DNA of 64,000 nt from Haematobia irritans (GCF_050003625.1 NC_134397.1:66500669-66564668); one strand, 5' to 3'; positions 45,882 through 58,097 are shown, counted from the first letter of the stretch. Numbers and translations are program-made. Notes: generated from the letters alone by a model not told the origin.

Positions 45882-48800
45882 GGTTAGGTTAGGTTAAAGT
45901 GGCAGCCCGATTAAGATTCAGGCTCACTTAGACTATTCAGTCCATTGTGATACCACATTAACTAAAAGTACCTATTGCATATGGGCACTTCTAGTTTTAA
46001 CCGCTGAACCTTCTTGATTATTTTTCTTTGTTGAACCAACCAGATTGTTCCAAAAACATTAGCAGACTGCTTAAGTTAACGTTTTCCAGATCCGCCAGTA
46101 ATCTGAAGCTATATGCTCCTAAAAGTTTCTTGCGCTTTACACAAAATGCAGGACACTCACACAAGAGGTGTTTAATTGATTCTTTTTCCTCCGCATCATG
46201 ACAGCTCATACAATAGTCATTATACTTCGCGCCAATAGTTTTTGCAAAATCTCCTATCAGGCAGCGACCCGTTATAGCAGATATCAGGAGTGATATCTGA
46301 CGTCTCGAGAACATTAGCATATCTAGTGTGCGGTTTAAGTTGAAATGGGGCCATATTTGCTTGGTGTCGTTACAACCCTTGCAATTCTCCCATCGAACAT
46401 TTGCCATCATAACAGCCTTCTCACGCAGCATGAGCTTGCAGGTAGCTAGGGGCATACCAACAAATTCTAGTTCCCCTGGAATATGTAAGGTAGTCCCTAG
46501 CCTTGCCAACTCATCCGCTTCGCAGTTCCCCGGTATGTTCCTATGGCCAGGCACCCATATTAGGTGAATATTGTACTGCTCAGCCATCTCATTGAGAGAT
46601 TTGCGGCAGTCGATGGCCGTTTTCGAGTTGAGGAACACAGAGTCCAAGGATTTTATTGCAGGTTGACTGTCTGAGTATATATTAATGCCCACATTTTTTG
46701 GAACATTACTTCTCAGCCAATTCGCCACCTCTCTTATTGTTAATATTTCAGCCTGAAAAACACTACAGTGATTAGGTAATCTTTTCGCTATTCGAAGTTC
46801 CAGGTCATTAGAATATACTCCGAACCCCACTTGTCCATCCAATTTGGAGCCATCAGTATAGAAATCTATATATCTTTATTCCCCGGGGTCTGTGTACACC
46901 ACGCCTCACTGTTGGGAATTAGAGTTTCAAACTTTTTGTCGAAAAGTGGTTTTGCCAGGGTATAATCCACTACCTTAGGCACATCTGGCATTATTTTGAG
47001 GACCGAACTATGACCGTACATTTTTTCCGACCACAGCGATAGCTCGCGCAACCGCACAGCCGTTGTTGCAGCTGACTGTTTGGCCAAAATGTCTAAAGGC
47101 AATAGATGTAGCATGACATTAAGGGAGTCTGTTCCTGTCTTACTAAATGCGCCTGAGATACATAAGCTCGCCATACGCTGAACTTTATCTAAAGAAGTGG
47201 GTTTCTGAAGTGCCGGCCACCAGACTACAACACCATATAGCATTATAGGTCTAACTACTGCCGTGTATAGCCAATGCACAATTTTTGGTTTTAGTCCCCA
47301 CTTTTTCCCTATTGCCTTTTTGCACGAGTACAAAGCTACCGTGGCTTTTCTCGCCCTCTCTTCAATATTAAGCCTAAAATTCAGCTTCCTGTCCAAAATA
47401 ACGCCAAGGTATTTTGCACACTCACCAAAGGGAATTTCAGTACCCCCTAAGGAAATGGGCCTAACCGTGGGAGTTTTGCGATCTTTGCAGTACATGACTA
47501 GTTCTGTCTTTGCTGGATTTACACCAAGACCATTATCTTTCGCCCATTTCTCAGTCATCCGGAGAGCTCTCTGTATAATATCTCTGATTGTGGATGGGAA
47601 TTTTCCCCTGACTGCTAGCGCCACATCATCTGCGTATGCCACCACTTTTATTCTTTCTTTTTCTAGGGAAACCAGAAGGTTGTTTATAGCAACATTCCAA
47701 AGAAGAGGTGATAGAACTCCTCCTTGGGGAGTGCCTCTGTTCACATATCTTTGTACGTTTGCTTGCCCTAGTGTGGCTGAAATACGTCTCTTTATTAGAA
47801 GTTCGTCTAACAGCCTAAGTATACCTGGATCAACATTCAGAGTTGTCAGTCCATTTAATATCGAGCTCGGATGGACATTATTGAACGCCCCTTCGATGTC
47901 AAGAAACGCCACGATTGTGTATTCTTTGACAGATAGTGAGCTTTCAATAAAGCTGACTAGTTCAAGCAATGCGGTCTCAGTAGACCTGCCCTTCGAGTAT
48001 GCATGCTGTCGTTTCGAGAGCAAACTTGAATCCACGCTAGTTCTAAGATACATGTCTATCATCCTCTCCAGGGTCTTAAGTAGGAATGAGGATAAGCTGA
48101 TTGGTCGGAAATCCTTCGCACTCGAGTGATAGGCTTTTCCTGCTTTAGGTATGAAGACGACTTTTGTTTCCCTCCACTTTTCCGGAATATATGCTAAGTT
48201 TACACATCGTTTATATATCACCATCAACCAGGGGATAATTCTTTCAGCCACTGCCTGTAACTCCGCCGGAGTAATTCCATCAGGTCCGGGGGATTTGAAT
48301 GGTCCAAAGCTATTTAAAGCCCATTTTATTCTAGATTCCGACACAATTTCCTCGATAGGAAATGATCGCTGAGCCTCTGTTACACCGCCGGAACATGGTT
48401 CAACCGTCTGATTTCCAGGGAAGTGTGTGTCCAAAAGTACCTCCAACGTCTCCTCACTGGAGGTTGTCCAATTTCCCTCCGATGTTTTAATGAAACCTGG
48501 AGCGGTGTTAGTGGATGCTAGTACCTTCCGTAGTCTGGAAGCCTCTGACGTATTCTCAATACTGCTACAGTAATCATCCCAAGAGTTTTGTTGAGACTTT
48601 CTCAGTTCTCGTTTATATTCTCTCAGATTCATCTTGTAAGTGTCCCAATCCTCCGGAGCTCTTGTGGACTTTGCTTTGTTAAAGAGCTTCCTGCAGGATT
48701 TCCTCATATTACTTAACTCCGTAGTCCACCATGGCGGCCGATTTTTTCCCCTTGGCTTTCCTCTAGGGCAAGCAGCTTTCAGTGAAATGTTGAAGGCCTT

Positions 48801-49322
48801 AGTAATCCGCTCCACTGCGTGTTCGATATCTTGCACAGTGCTCATATTTGTCTCCGGCATTTCCGGTATCATCGAATTGAACGATTCCCTATACCTATTC
48901 CAATCAGCTTTCCTAACATTTGGCGGAAATATGGTCTTTGAAGTACGAACAGCCAATCTGAAACTGATGTAGCGATGATCTGAGAAGCTATGTTCCCTCA
49001 AAACTTGCCACTCAGATATCTTATCATTCAGTTCCGGAGAGGTCAACGTTACGTCCAAAACCTCTTGTCTGTTCCTGGTGACGAAGGTTGGTGCATCTCC
49101 CTTATTGCAAACTACCAGGTTAGTACGCAAAATAAACTCTATTAGCGACTCTCCCCTTGCATTAGTATCACTACTTCCCCAAATACTATGATGTGCATTT
49201 GCATCGCATCCCATAATGAGTTTTGTCTTTGTTTTTAGTGACTCCTCAACTAAGGTCTTAACGGCACAGGGTGGCATCTCCCTATCATGTCCCATGTAGA
49301 CCGAAGATACCCAACTATTGGG
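45882..49322 (-). mobile_element. LOA-clade non-LTR retrotransposon, 5'-truncated, with 13-bp target duplication
   Basis: The direct repeat TATCTAAATAAAA at 45869-45881 and 49323-49335 brackets the element exactly. Reading on the minus strand, it starts inside the endonuclease domain and continues through RT and RNase H into a ~135-bp 3' UTR that ends (CCTAA)n. The missing 5' end together with a variable-length target duplication is typical of target-primed reverse transcription. The RT, thumb and C-terminal RNase H organisation resembles LOA/Bilbo-type elements of flies. The TCGAC repeat lies on both sides. Confidence 0.93.
46018..49322 (-). pseudogene. LINE ORF2: partial endonuclease, reverse transcriptase, RNase H
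   Basis: Frame 1 (49295 to 46866, 809 codons) carries the C-terminal endonuclease (GCDANAHH at about residues 29-36; SDH at 105-107), a long linker, and RT with the catalytic YADD at residues 554-557 and the TPQGGVLSP block just upstream. It then meets TAG at 46866-46868. RNase H continues in another frame to 46018; its acids are in FYTDG, QAEIL, YSDSQ and CEADE, followed by a cysteine/histidine cluster. The related copy at 18990 has AATAAAAGATATATAG where this copy has AATAAAGATATATAG, so loss of a single A explains the break. Upstream sequence stays open only to a TAG in the target duplication. With its 5' end missing it could not move alone, although RT and RNase H look otherwise sound. 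Confidence 0.92.
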
Positions 49323-49335
49323 TATCTAAATAAAA

Positions 49336-49880
49336 AGCTAGATTTTGAGAAAAAGGTGGATACGGATAATTAGGTCAGGTTAGCTATAATGGCATCCCGG
49401 TATTTAGGATTGGGGGGATATTTTCTCTTATCAAGTGCTGTCCGATTCTATGTGTACCTCAATGACAAGGGTCATGGATTAGTCGATTTCGGCTAACATA
49501 AAATTTCGATTAATCGATTTGAGTCGTTTTACAAAACCTACAAAGTCGAGTAAACGAATTCCGACTTTTTTTTGGACAAAAAGACCTTTAATCGAAAAAT
49601 CTACTTTTGACAACATTTTGGCGAAGATCGAATTTATGAGAAAGTAGGAAAAGAAATGTGAAAAAGACGTTTTGAATTTTGAATTTTGAAAACGGCATGC
49701 GAAATTTTAATATGTCGATTAAATGACTTTCCCAAATTTTTAAAAAGTAGGTATACAAAAGTCGAAAAGCCAGAGTTGAATTTTTGAAGTTAAAAATCGA
49801 TGATTTTTTTAAAGCCGAAGAGTCGGAGGGAATCGAATTATGAAGTTGACCAAAATCAACGAAAAACCCAAAAAAATTTA
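49336..49880. repeat. TCGAC repeat continuation with embedded SINE fragment
   Basis: TCGATTTCGGC and AATCGATTTGAGTCG motifs continue the repeat of 44625-45868. At about 49374-49490, AGGTCAGGTTAGC...GGCATCCCGG...CTTATCAAGTGCTG...CAATGACAAGGG is a diverged minus-strand SINE 3' half. Confidence 0.55.
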
Positions 49881-50726
49881 GCCCACTGTGCACTTAATGC
49901 CCGAGAAAAACTCATTGAAAATGACACAAAAAATATATAAAACGCATAAACTACTCTATAAACACTATTAACTGACTACCATCGACCAATAAGCTTTTAA
50001 ATATAGACGTCGTTTGTGGTTTATTGAGTACCCAAAAGACCAACCACCACGACAACTATGGCAACCGAGCAAGACATCATTTTTTGTTTGTTTTGCCTTT
50101 GGACCTCAATATCCTCCACTAACGAACATACGATCGAGCATGCGACATCCAGGTTGTGTCAGCATCTAGCGCATATCTTCGATTCAAGGCAACAAACAAA
50201 TGACGTTTTTATGCCTGGGAAGGAGAAGTGGTTGGGGGAGGGGAGAAGTGGGGTTGGAGAAAAAAGTGCGAATTGTCCATTTGCACATACTTCGTTGATT
50301 GTAGGAGTTTACTTACACCAAGCATACCCTTTACTAACGTCGAAGTTGGTGTTATGAAGTGGTCTGCTTTTGAGGAATTTTTTTTTTTGCAGTTCAGAAA
50401 AGCCATTGAAAATTGTCTTAATTTTGTTTGGCTGGTTAACTTAGGTTGGTTGGTTAGCTCCGTAGCCAATTTACGAATATAACGAATATTTGAATCTATT
50501 GACAATGCCATTATTGTAGTTGGTGTTGTTGTTTTTTTTTTGTATAGAGTCAGTCCTCTTACTTCCCGCTTCCCGAAAACTAAAGTAATTGTATGAAAAC
50601 ATTACAGAATTTATATTGGCTACACTCGAAAGTAATTGAAATTTCTAATAGAGGGAATAATGGCAAAAATACAGTCTGGGGAAATCTTAAGTACCCTGCA
50701 CCATTAAATGCATATTTTTTTTTTTA
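49881..50726. other. Unassigned sequence
   Basis: No repeat family or gene recognised. Overlapping frames of ~100 codons on both strands at 50058-50511 look like chance. Confidence 0.3.
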
Positions 50727-51600
50727 TACGCACCACCATAGATGGCGATGGGGGTATAATAAGTTTGTCATTCCGTTTGTAACACATATACATATATTCT
50801 TGATCATTCTGAAATTTTGCACAAACTATTTCTTTTGTCAACAGGCAGGTGAAGTTCGAAAATGGCCTATATTGGCCCATATTTCTATATCGCCCTCATA
50901 TAAACCGATCTACCGATTTGATTTCTCGACCCCACTACTTTTACCAGATTTTCACGTAATTGAAAATATGATATTTAAGGATCATGTTTTGTTTGTAGTC
51001 TCCATATAGACAGATCTTTCGATTTGATTTCTTTAGGGCACGGAAGCTGCAATTTTCATTGGATTTGCTTGAAATTTGAAATCTACAGGTAGTTAACGTT
51101 CGTAAAAAGCTGTGTTAAATTTGCTATATATCGGTGCATATTTCTATATAGCCCCCATATTGACCGATATATTAATGTGGCACAGAGCTATGTCGAATTT
51201 GCAAATTAGGTATATGGGGCTTATTTGAGTAAACACCAATTTTCCGATATGACTCATTGAGGGCATGGAAGCCGGTGTTTATTTTTTTATATGGGGACTG
51301 ATTAAAATTATTCATTTCGATCAATGGGTTAAGTGGCAGCCCTATGAATCAGGCTCACTTAAACTATTCATTGTGATACCACAAGGGACCTCCTTTTTAT
51401 AGCCGAGTCCCAACGGCGTTCCAGCTTTGAAACACTCAGAAATGTCACCAGCATTACTGAGGTGGGATAATCCACCGATGAAAAACTTCTTTGGTATTCG
51501 GTTGAATTAGGAATCGAACCCACGACCTTGTGTATGCCATTGCACCACGGTGGCTCCCATTTCGATCAATAACCATCCACTGTATAATTTTGCAGAATTT
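50727..51600 (+). repeat. Composite-element head and decayed units, with nested SINE
   Basis: ATACGCACCACCATAGATGG...GGGGGTATAATAAG and GTCATTCCGTTTGTAACACA mark the head. Decayed units with CATATTGGCCCATATTTC and CATATAAACCGATC follow. A SINE (51326-51558) is inserted near the end. Confidence 0.55.
51326..51558 (-). mobile_element. tRNA-derived SINE, internally deleted, copy 3
   Basis: Perfect 12-bp direct flanks ATTTCGATCAAT lie at 51314-51325 and 51559-51570. The left end keeps AAGTGGCAGCCCTATGAATC, and the right end keeps the B-box complement GGAATCGAACC and GCACCACGGTGGCTCCC. About 110 bp of the body is missing compared with the 343-bp copy at 22838. Confidence 0.88.
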
Positions 51601-52009
51601 AGATCTGAAATCACATTATCAGTTTTCATTCGATTTTCTATTAACGCTTAGACAGAAGCTTAAGACCTCTCTGGAAATTTATAGATCCTTTTAGAAATTA
51701 AACAAACAATTTTCTTGCAAATCTAAAATCCTAGGTTTCAAATTCCAAATTTAATATCCTCAAATATTGTAGTATATTTTTGAAATATTTTGAATATTTA
51801 TTGAATAATATCCGCACAACATGAATACAAAATTCTGGTCCTATGAATTGGGTTTTATCTTTTACCATATATCCACCACCATAGGAGGAGGGATATACTA
51901 ACATGGTCATTCCGTATATAACACTCCGAAAAATTGGTCTTGGACCCTATAAGTATATAAGTTTTGGTAGATTTTACTAAATATAACTCTCCAATTAAGA
52001 GTAACATAA
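51601..52009 (+). repeat. Unassigned segment, then composite head (51868-51965)
   Basis: 51601-51867 is unrecognised AT-rich sequence. At 51868 TATCCACCACCATAGGAGGA...GGATATACTAACATGGTCA is another composite-type head, followed by GGTCTTGGACCCTATAAG. A minus-orientation 29-bp array follows it directly, so orientation switches here. Confidence 0.5.
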
Positions 52010-54170
52010 ATTTTCTGTCGAAATAATTTTTTTATAGAAATAATATTTTGACAAAATTTATTATTGAAATAAAATGTTCACAAAATTTTCTATAGAAATA
52101 AAATTTTGACAATATTTTCTATAGAAATAAAATTTTGACAAAATTTTCTATAGAAATAAAATTTTGACAATATTTTCTATAGAAATAAAATTTTGACAAT
52201 ATTTTCTATAAATATAAAATTTTGACAAAATTTTCTATAGAAATAAAATTTTGACAAAATTTTCTATAGAAATAAAATTTTGACAAAATTTTCTATAGAA
52301 ATAAAATTTTGACAAAATTTTCTATAGAAATAAAATTTTGACAAAATTTTCTATAGAAATAAAATTTTGACAAAATTTTCTATAGAAATAAAATTTTGAC
52401 AAAAATTTTCATAGAAATAAAATTTTGACAACATTTTCTATGAAATAAAATTTTGACAAAATTTTCTATAGAAATAAAATGTTGACAAAATTTTCTATAG
52501 AAATAAAATTTTGACAATATTTTCTATAGAAATAAAATTTTGACAATATTTTCTATAAAAATAAAATTTTGACAAAATTTTCTATAGAAATAAAATTTTG
52601 ACAAAATTTTCTATAGAAATAAAATTTTGACATAATTTTCTATAGAAATAAAATTTTGACAAAATTTTCTTTAGAAATAATACTTTTGCTTTTTTTTATT
52701 TTAGAAAAGTGTTGTATAACAATAAAATTTTGACAAAATTGTCTATAAAAATAAAATTTTGACAAAATTGTGTATAAAAATAAAATTTTGACAAAATTTT
52801 CTATAGAAATAAAATTTTTGCAAAATTTTTCCAAAGAAGAAACCCCGGCCGTTAGCCCACTTTGGACTCTGTCCATAGGAGAAAGTCTCAAACCCCTGCC
52901 GAAAGCCGGCTATTTCACTGTACCTTCGCGTTAGCCCAGTTTGGACTCTACCCAAAGGAGAAAGTCTCAAACCCCTGCCGAAGGTCGTCCTCCCGTGTCA
53001 CTTTACCTTCGCGTTAGCCCAGTTAGAAATAAAATTTTAACAAAATTTTCTATAGAAATTAAATTAAAAAAAAAAAAATCTATAGAAATAAAATTTTGAC
53101 AAAATTTTCTATAGAAATAAAATTTTTGCAAAATTTTTCTTTAGAAATAATATTTTAGCAAAATTTTCTATAACAATAAAATTTTGATAAAATTGTCTAT
53201 AAAAATAAAATTTTGACAAAATTTCTATAGAAATAAATTTTCTATAGAAATCATATTTTGACAAAATTTACTATTGAAATAAAATGTTCACAAAATTTTC
53301 TATAGAAATAAAATTTTGACAAAATTTTCTATATAAATAAAATTTTGACAAAATTTTCTTTAGGAATAAAATTTTTACAAAATTCTCTTTAGGAATAATA
53401 TTTTTGCAAAAATTTTCTTTAGAAATAATATTTTAGCAAAATTTTCTATAACAATAAAATTTTGATAAAATTGTCTATAAAAATAAAATTTTGACATAAT
53501 TTTCTATAGAAATTAAATTTAAAAAAAAAAAAAAATTTATAGAAAAAAAATTTTGACAACATTTTCTGTAGAAATAAAATTTAGACAAAATTTTCTTAAG
53601 AAATTATATTTTGACAAAATTTTCTATAGAAATAAAATTTTGACAAAAGTTTCTATAGAAATAAAATTTTGACAAAATTTTCTTTAGAAATAATATTTTA
53701 GCAAAATTTTCTATAGCAGTAAAATTTTGATAAAATTCTCTATAAAAATAAAATTTTGACAGAATTTTCTATAGAAATAAAATTTTGACAAAATTTCAAA
53801 AAAAAAAAAATACAAAATTTTCTATAGAAATAAAATTTTAACAAAAATTTCTATAGAAATTAAATTTTAACAATATTTTCTATGAAAATTATATTTTGAC
53901 AAAATTTTCTATAGAAATAAAATTTTGACATTTTCTATAGAAATAACATTTTGACAAAATTTTCTATAGGAATAAAATTTTGACAAAATTTTCGATAAAA
54001 ATAAAATTTTGACAAAATTTCCTATGAAACAAAATTTTGACAAAACTTTCTATAGAAATAAAATTTTGACAAAATTTTCTATAGAAATAAAATTTTGGCA
54101 TAATTTTCTATAGAAATAAAATTTTGACAAAATTTTCTATAGAAAAAAAATTTTGGCATAATTTTTAATT
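52010..54170 (-). repeat. 29-bp monomer array G, minus orientation
   Basis: About 65-70 monomers. Those at 52090-52660 are among the most uniform in the window, and the same multi-monomer variant pattern recurs within the array, pointing to recent local amplification. It is interrupted at 52840-53025 by a GC-rich insert. Confidence 0.93.
52840..53025. repeat. GC-rich ~80-bp tandem repeat inside array G
   Basis: GTTAGCCCACTTTGGACTCT begins at 52851, recurs diverged at 52930, and the next unit starts at 53013 (spacings 79 and 83). Each full unit includes GGAGAAAGTCTCAAACCCCT and CCTTCGCGTTAGCCC. Base composition is strikingly different from the surrounding array. Origin unknown. Confidence 0.75.
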
Positions 54171-54426
54171 GAATTTTTGACTCTAATATTGTTAAAAACT
54201 TTTTGTATCTCAAAAGGCCTTTGATTATGAACTAGACTTTTTCTGCTTGCATATTAAAGACCATCTTGTGCTCTATCATTTGGTGTACAATTCGTAGCTT
54301 CAGTAAAGTTATCAAGGTTTTATTCCAAATATATACACAAAATATTGATTTTTGGCCCGTTGAGAAAATTATGTACTATGTTGTGGGCACTTATTTGTGT
54401 TATTTACTAATTTTAATGCAACCATG
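54171..54426. other. Short unassigned spacer
   Basis: Sequence between array G and the Himar1-like mariner. Nothing recognised. Confidence 0.3.
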
Positions 54427-55494
54427 ACAGGTTGGCTGATAAGTCCCCGGTCTGACACATAGGTGGAGTCGCTAGTATTAAATGCATATTATTTTTATAT
54501 AGTACCAACCTTCAAATAATTCTGTAAGTCAATTAGTTTGTGAGATAGAGCGTCTTTTGTGAAGCAACTTTTGTTATTGTGAAAAAAAATGGAAAAAAAG
54601 GAATTTCGTGTTTTGATAAAATACTTTTTTCTGAAGGGAAGCAAAAACTTGGCTTGATAATTTCCGGACTCTGCCCCAGGGAAATCTACAATAATTGGTT
54701 CGTATGCAAAATTCAAGCGTGGTGAAATGAGCACGGAGGACGGTGAACGCAGTGGTCGCCCGAAAGAGGTGGTTACCACAAAATGATTTTGAATGACCGT
54801 AAAATGAAGTTGATCGTGATAGCAGAGGCCTTAAAGATATCAAAGAAACGTGTTGGTCATGGCTCCATCACTACACTCCTGAGTCCAATCGGCAGTCGGC
54901 TGAGTGGACAGCGACCGGTGAACCGTCTCCGGAGCGTGGAAAGACTCAAAAGACCGCTGGCAAAGTAATGGCCTCTGTTTTTTGGGATGTGCATGGAATA
55001 ATTTTTATCGATTATCTTGAGAAGGGAATAACCATCAACAGTGACTATTATATGGCGTTATTGGAGCGTTTGAAGGTCGAAATCGCGGCAAAACGGCCCC
55101 ATATGAAGAAGAAAAAAGTGTTTTTTCACCAAGACAACGCACCGTGCCACAAGTCATTGAGAACGATGGCAAAAATTCATGAATTGGGCTTCGAATTGCT
55201 TCCCCACCCACCGTATTCTCCAGATCTGGCTTCCAGCGACTTTTTCTTGTTCTCAGACCTCAAAAGGATGCTCGCAGGGAAAAAATTTGGCTGCAATGAA
55301 GAGGTGATCGCCGAAACTGAGGCCTATTTTGAGGCAAAACCGAAGGAGTACTACCAAAATGGTATCAAAAAATTGGAAGGTCGTTATAATCGTTGTATCG
55401 CTCTTGAAGGGAACTATGTTGAATAATAAAAACGAATTTTGACAAAAAAAATGTGTTTTTCTTTGTTAGACCGGGGACTTATCAGCCAACCTGT
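54427..55494 (+). mobile_element. mariner, irritans subfamily (Himar1-like), internally deleted
   Basis: The ends ACAGGTTGGCTGATAAGTCC... and its complement are perfect inverted repeats of 27 bp and match the Himar1 terminus as I remember it. TA follows the right end (55495-55496); the left flank reads TG, probably a mutated TA. At 1,068 bp it is about 220 bp shorter than a full-length element of this type. Confidence 0.93.
54589..55426 (+). pseudogene. Himar1-like mariner transposase with deletions
   Basis: The start ATG is at 54589. Compared with Himar1 there is a small deletion near codon 18, another of roughly 20 bp before 54783 and a large one at about 54860. The large deletion removes the end of the DNA-binding domain and the block with the first catalytic aspartate. 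The C-terminal part is open from 54968 to 55426 (152 codons) and keeps the second aspartate (HQDNAPCH) and the third (PDLASSD), 34 residues apart, the DD34D spacing of mariner. Residue identity in this part to Himar1 is very high. With one catalytic acid gone it cannot be active, although its ends could still be mobilised by an intact relative. Confidence 0.92.
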
Positions 55495-55496
55495 TA

Positions 55497-56899
55497 TGCC
55501 CAATTAAAACTGTGATTTATACTATCATTTTCTTAATTGAATCAGAAAAATTTTTATTGTGTGTATGAGTAATAAGTTGAATCTTTTGGAAAAATGTAGA
55601 GGTCCATATTTGTATACCGTCTGATTAAATTTTTAATTTTTTTCTGAGTATAAAATCGCCCTAAGGGGCTATGCAGATGCTGAAGAATTAAGAGAGCAAG
55701 AAATAAAAAATAAAAAACATATGAATCTGTGCCGTGTATGATGGTGATATATGAGCAGATATGGTCACTTGTATTCAATATCATCTAATATAAGTTGGCT
55801 GCTGTAGTCAGGGTCTTTCTCCATTTTTCGTACGTACGTCCGTCCATCCGTCCGTCCGTCTGTCTGTCCATCCAATCGCCTGTCGGTCTTTGTTGCACTC
55901 AAATTTCAAAGTATAATGTAATCTTTTCCTGCGTCTTCTTATTTAAACGAAGCACAGCAATACTACAGCATTGCATATGAGTGCTATGATAGGAGTGAGA
56001 GGTACTGTAATATTATCAAACGAATGTACTACACCTAAGTAAGTAAATTCATTGTTTCGTTTCGAAGGAATGAAGCTTAGATTTCATGCATTTCTTTCAC
56101 AAACAAACTTTTTTTTTTGTTTTTAACAACTGAAACTCATAACGCAAAGTTTCGAAAAGTGGATGGTTTGTTTCGTTTTTATTTTGTTTTGTATTTTGGC
56201 ACAAGGCGTTTACCACTTCTCTGTTGTTTTTTTTTTTTTTTTTTTTTTTGATGAACGAAAAAAAAAAAACAAAAATCGGAGGTCGTGAAGATCATTTAAT
56301 ACGCGCCTCTTACTAAGCCCTCGTGCGCGATTCACTTAAAACAACATCAAAATCGAACAATAACACCAGCAACAACGATCCCCAACCCCAACAGATATCC
56401 ACCTACCACCATTCAAACTTTTTGCCCCAAAACAGAAGAATCACTTGGCTGAGGTATACGCCACACACCACCACACCACATCAGATTTAGTGTTCAACTG
56501 GCCAAAACAGATTGGTGGGGTGTTCAACTGAATGTTTATTTTGTGTCAGATTTTGTTTAGGCGAAAAGAAGGCGAATAGTAACCATAAACACTACTCCCT
56601 CTTAAACACTCGCAATTGTGATGCTGTTGTTTTTTTTTTTGTAAAAAAATTGCATTCATATTTATTGCATTGTTGCATGGCAAAGAAAGATTTGAAATGA
56701 CAAAAAAAAAAAAAAACTAAAAAAATACTACAGCTCAAGTGTTTTCCTTATTCATACAAACATACAAGGGAGTAACACTAAACTTTGAAATGTGAGAAAT
56801 TCATTTTGAGGAAATACTTCTTTCCAGAAGAGCTTATAGTGAAATAAGCATTTTTTTTTTGTAAATAGGAACTATTAGGAAACGATTGTCTTGATGAAA
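55497..56899. other. Unassigned sequence with simple repeats
   Basis: CGTCCGTCCGTCTGTCTGTCC at 55838-55868, T/A homopolymers at 56225-56270 and CCACCACACCACA near 56465. No gene recognised; the small frames are scattered and unsupported. Confidence 0.35.
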
Positions 56900-57488
56900 G
56901 GATAAAACCATCAGAGTAGAGCCTCAACAATCATACCAACATTGGTCAAAATCGATCTACAATTATATATATTATCCATATAAACTAGAGGTGTGCACGT
57001 GACACGAAATTGTCGTGACTCATGAGCAGGGATCCGGAGCGGAGCGTGGAGCGGAGCGGAGCAAGCCCTTTTTTTGCCGGAGCGGGAGCGGCATTTCTAA
57101 AATCCGGAGCGGAGCGGGAGCGGAGCGGTTTCCAAATGAAAAACCGCTCCGCTCCGAATAAAATATTACTTGAATGAAATGTGTAACTTTGAAATTACAC
57201 TGTGTAGGTAATTTCAAATTTAGCTAGTATTTAGCGTAGTGTGAGTAAACGTTTAAAATGTACGATATGTATTTTTGTACGTACGTACATTGGGGAAAAC
57301 ACATCGTGTTTTTTTAGTAATTGTTTTCAAAAACGGCAAATGTCAAAATATATCTCTAGTATGTGTTGTAAAAGTAACAACAGTACTTTCGATCAATTTC
57401 ATCCCGTATTACTACAAAGATGTTTGTAATGAACGTCAAATAAATGCAATTAAACGATCTTATTTATATTTAATTTTTTAGTTTTCTA

Positions 57489-58097
57489 CACTGAAAAAAA
57501 TATTGTCGTGAAGTCAAAGATTCCATGTCCTTAGAATAAGAATGCAAATTTGCTTAACATGGAAGACGCATTTCTCTAAATTAATTATAATGTCCTTATA
57601 ATTAAGTGATTTTACTTAAAAATGTGTATCATAACATGAAAGATAAAATTTTTGAGGTAAGGTCAACGTGACTTTAATAATTAAGAAAAATTCTTTAAAA
57701 TTAATAAAATTGTCTTTAAATTTGTTTCCTTTTTGCATCTTGCCTACAAAGCAAAAATCGTTAAAAAATAAGACATGTTTTTCAACACTTTATTTTAAAG
57801 ACGCTTTTTACTTGAAACATAGCATAATTTCTACTGGAAGTCGAGTCTTAATATGGAAAAAAATAACTCGTTAACTCGTTTTTAACGGATTTTGATAACA
57901 ACTGACCAAAAAAATATAAAAAAATGAAAAATTAACATTTGCGTCCTAGAAGCAATTACATAACCCCCAAATTTAAAAGAGAATTACGTCTTTTAAGTAT
58001 CCTTACTTGTATTCTCCGCTTCTTTGGCTCGGAATTAATACCGAAACTGTTAAAGTAAAGACAAAATCTTTGGAACCGGGCATGCTTTTTTTCAGTG
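57489..58097. mobile_element. CACTG-ended MITE, copy 3 (best preserved)
   Basis: Inverted ends CACTGAAAAAAA and TTTTTTTCAGTG, with TA on both sides (57487-57488 and 58098-58099). 609 bp, non-coding. The TA duplication suggests a Tc1/mariner-type mover, but the ends match no autonomous element here. Confidence 0.7.

Noticed and set aside
47263..48129. 288-codon plus-strand frame
   Set aside because: Antisense shadow of the LINE reverse transcriptase.
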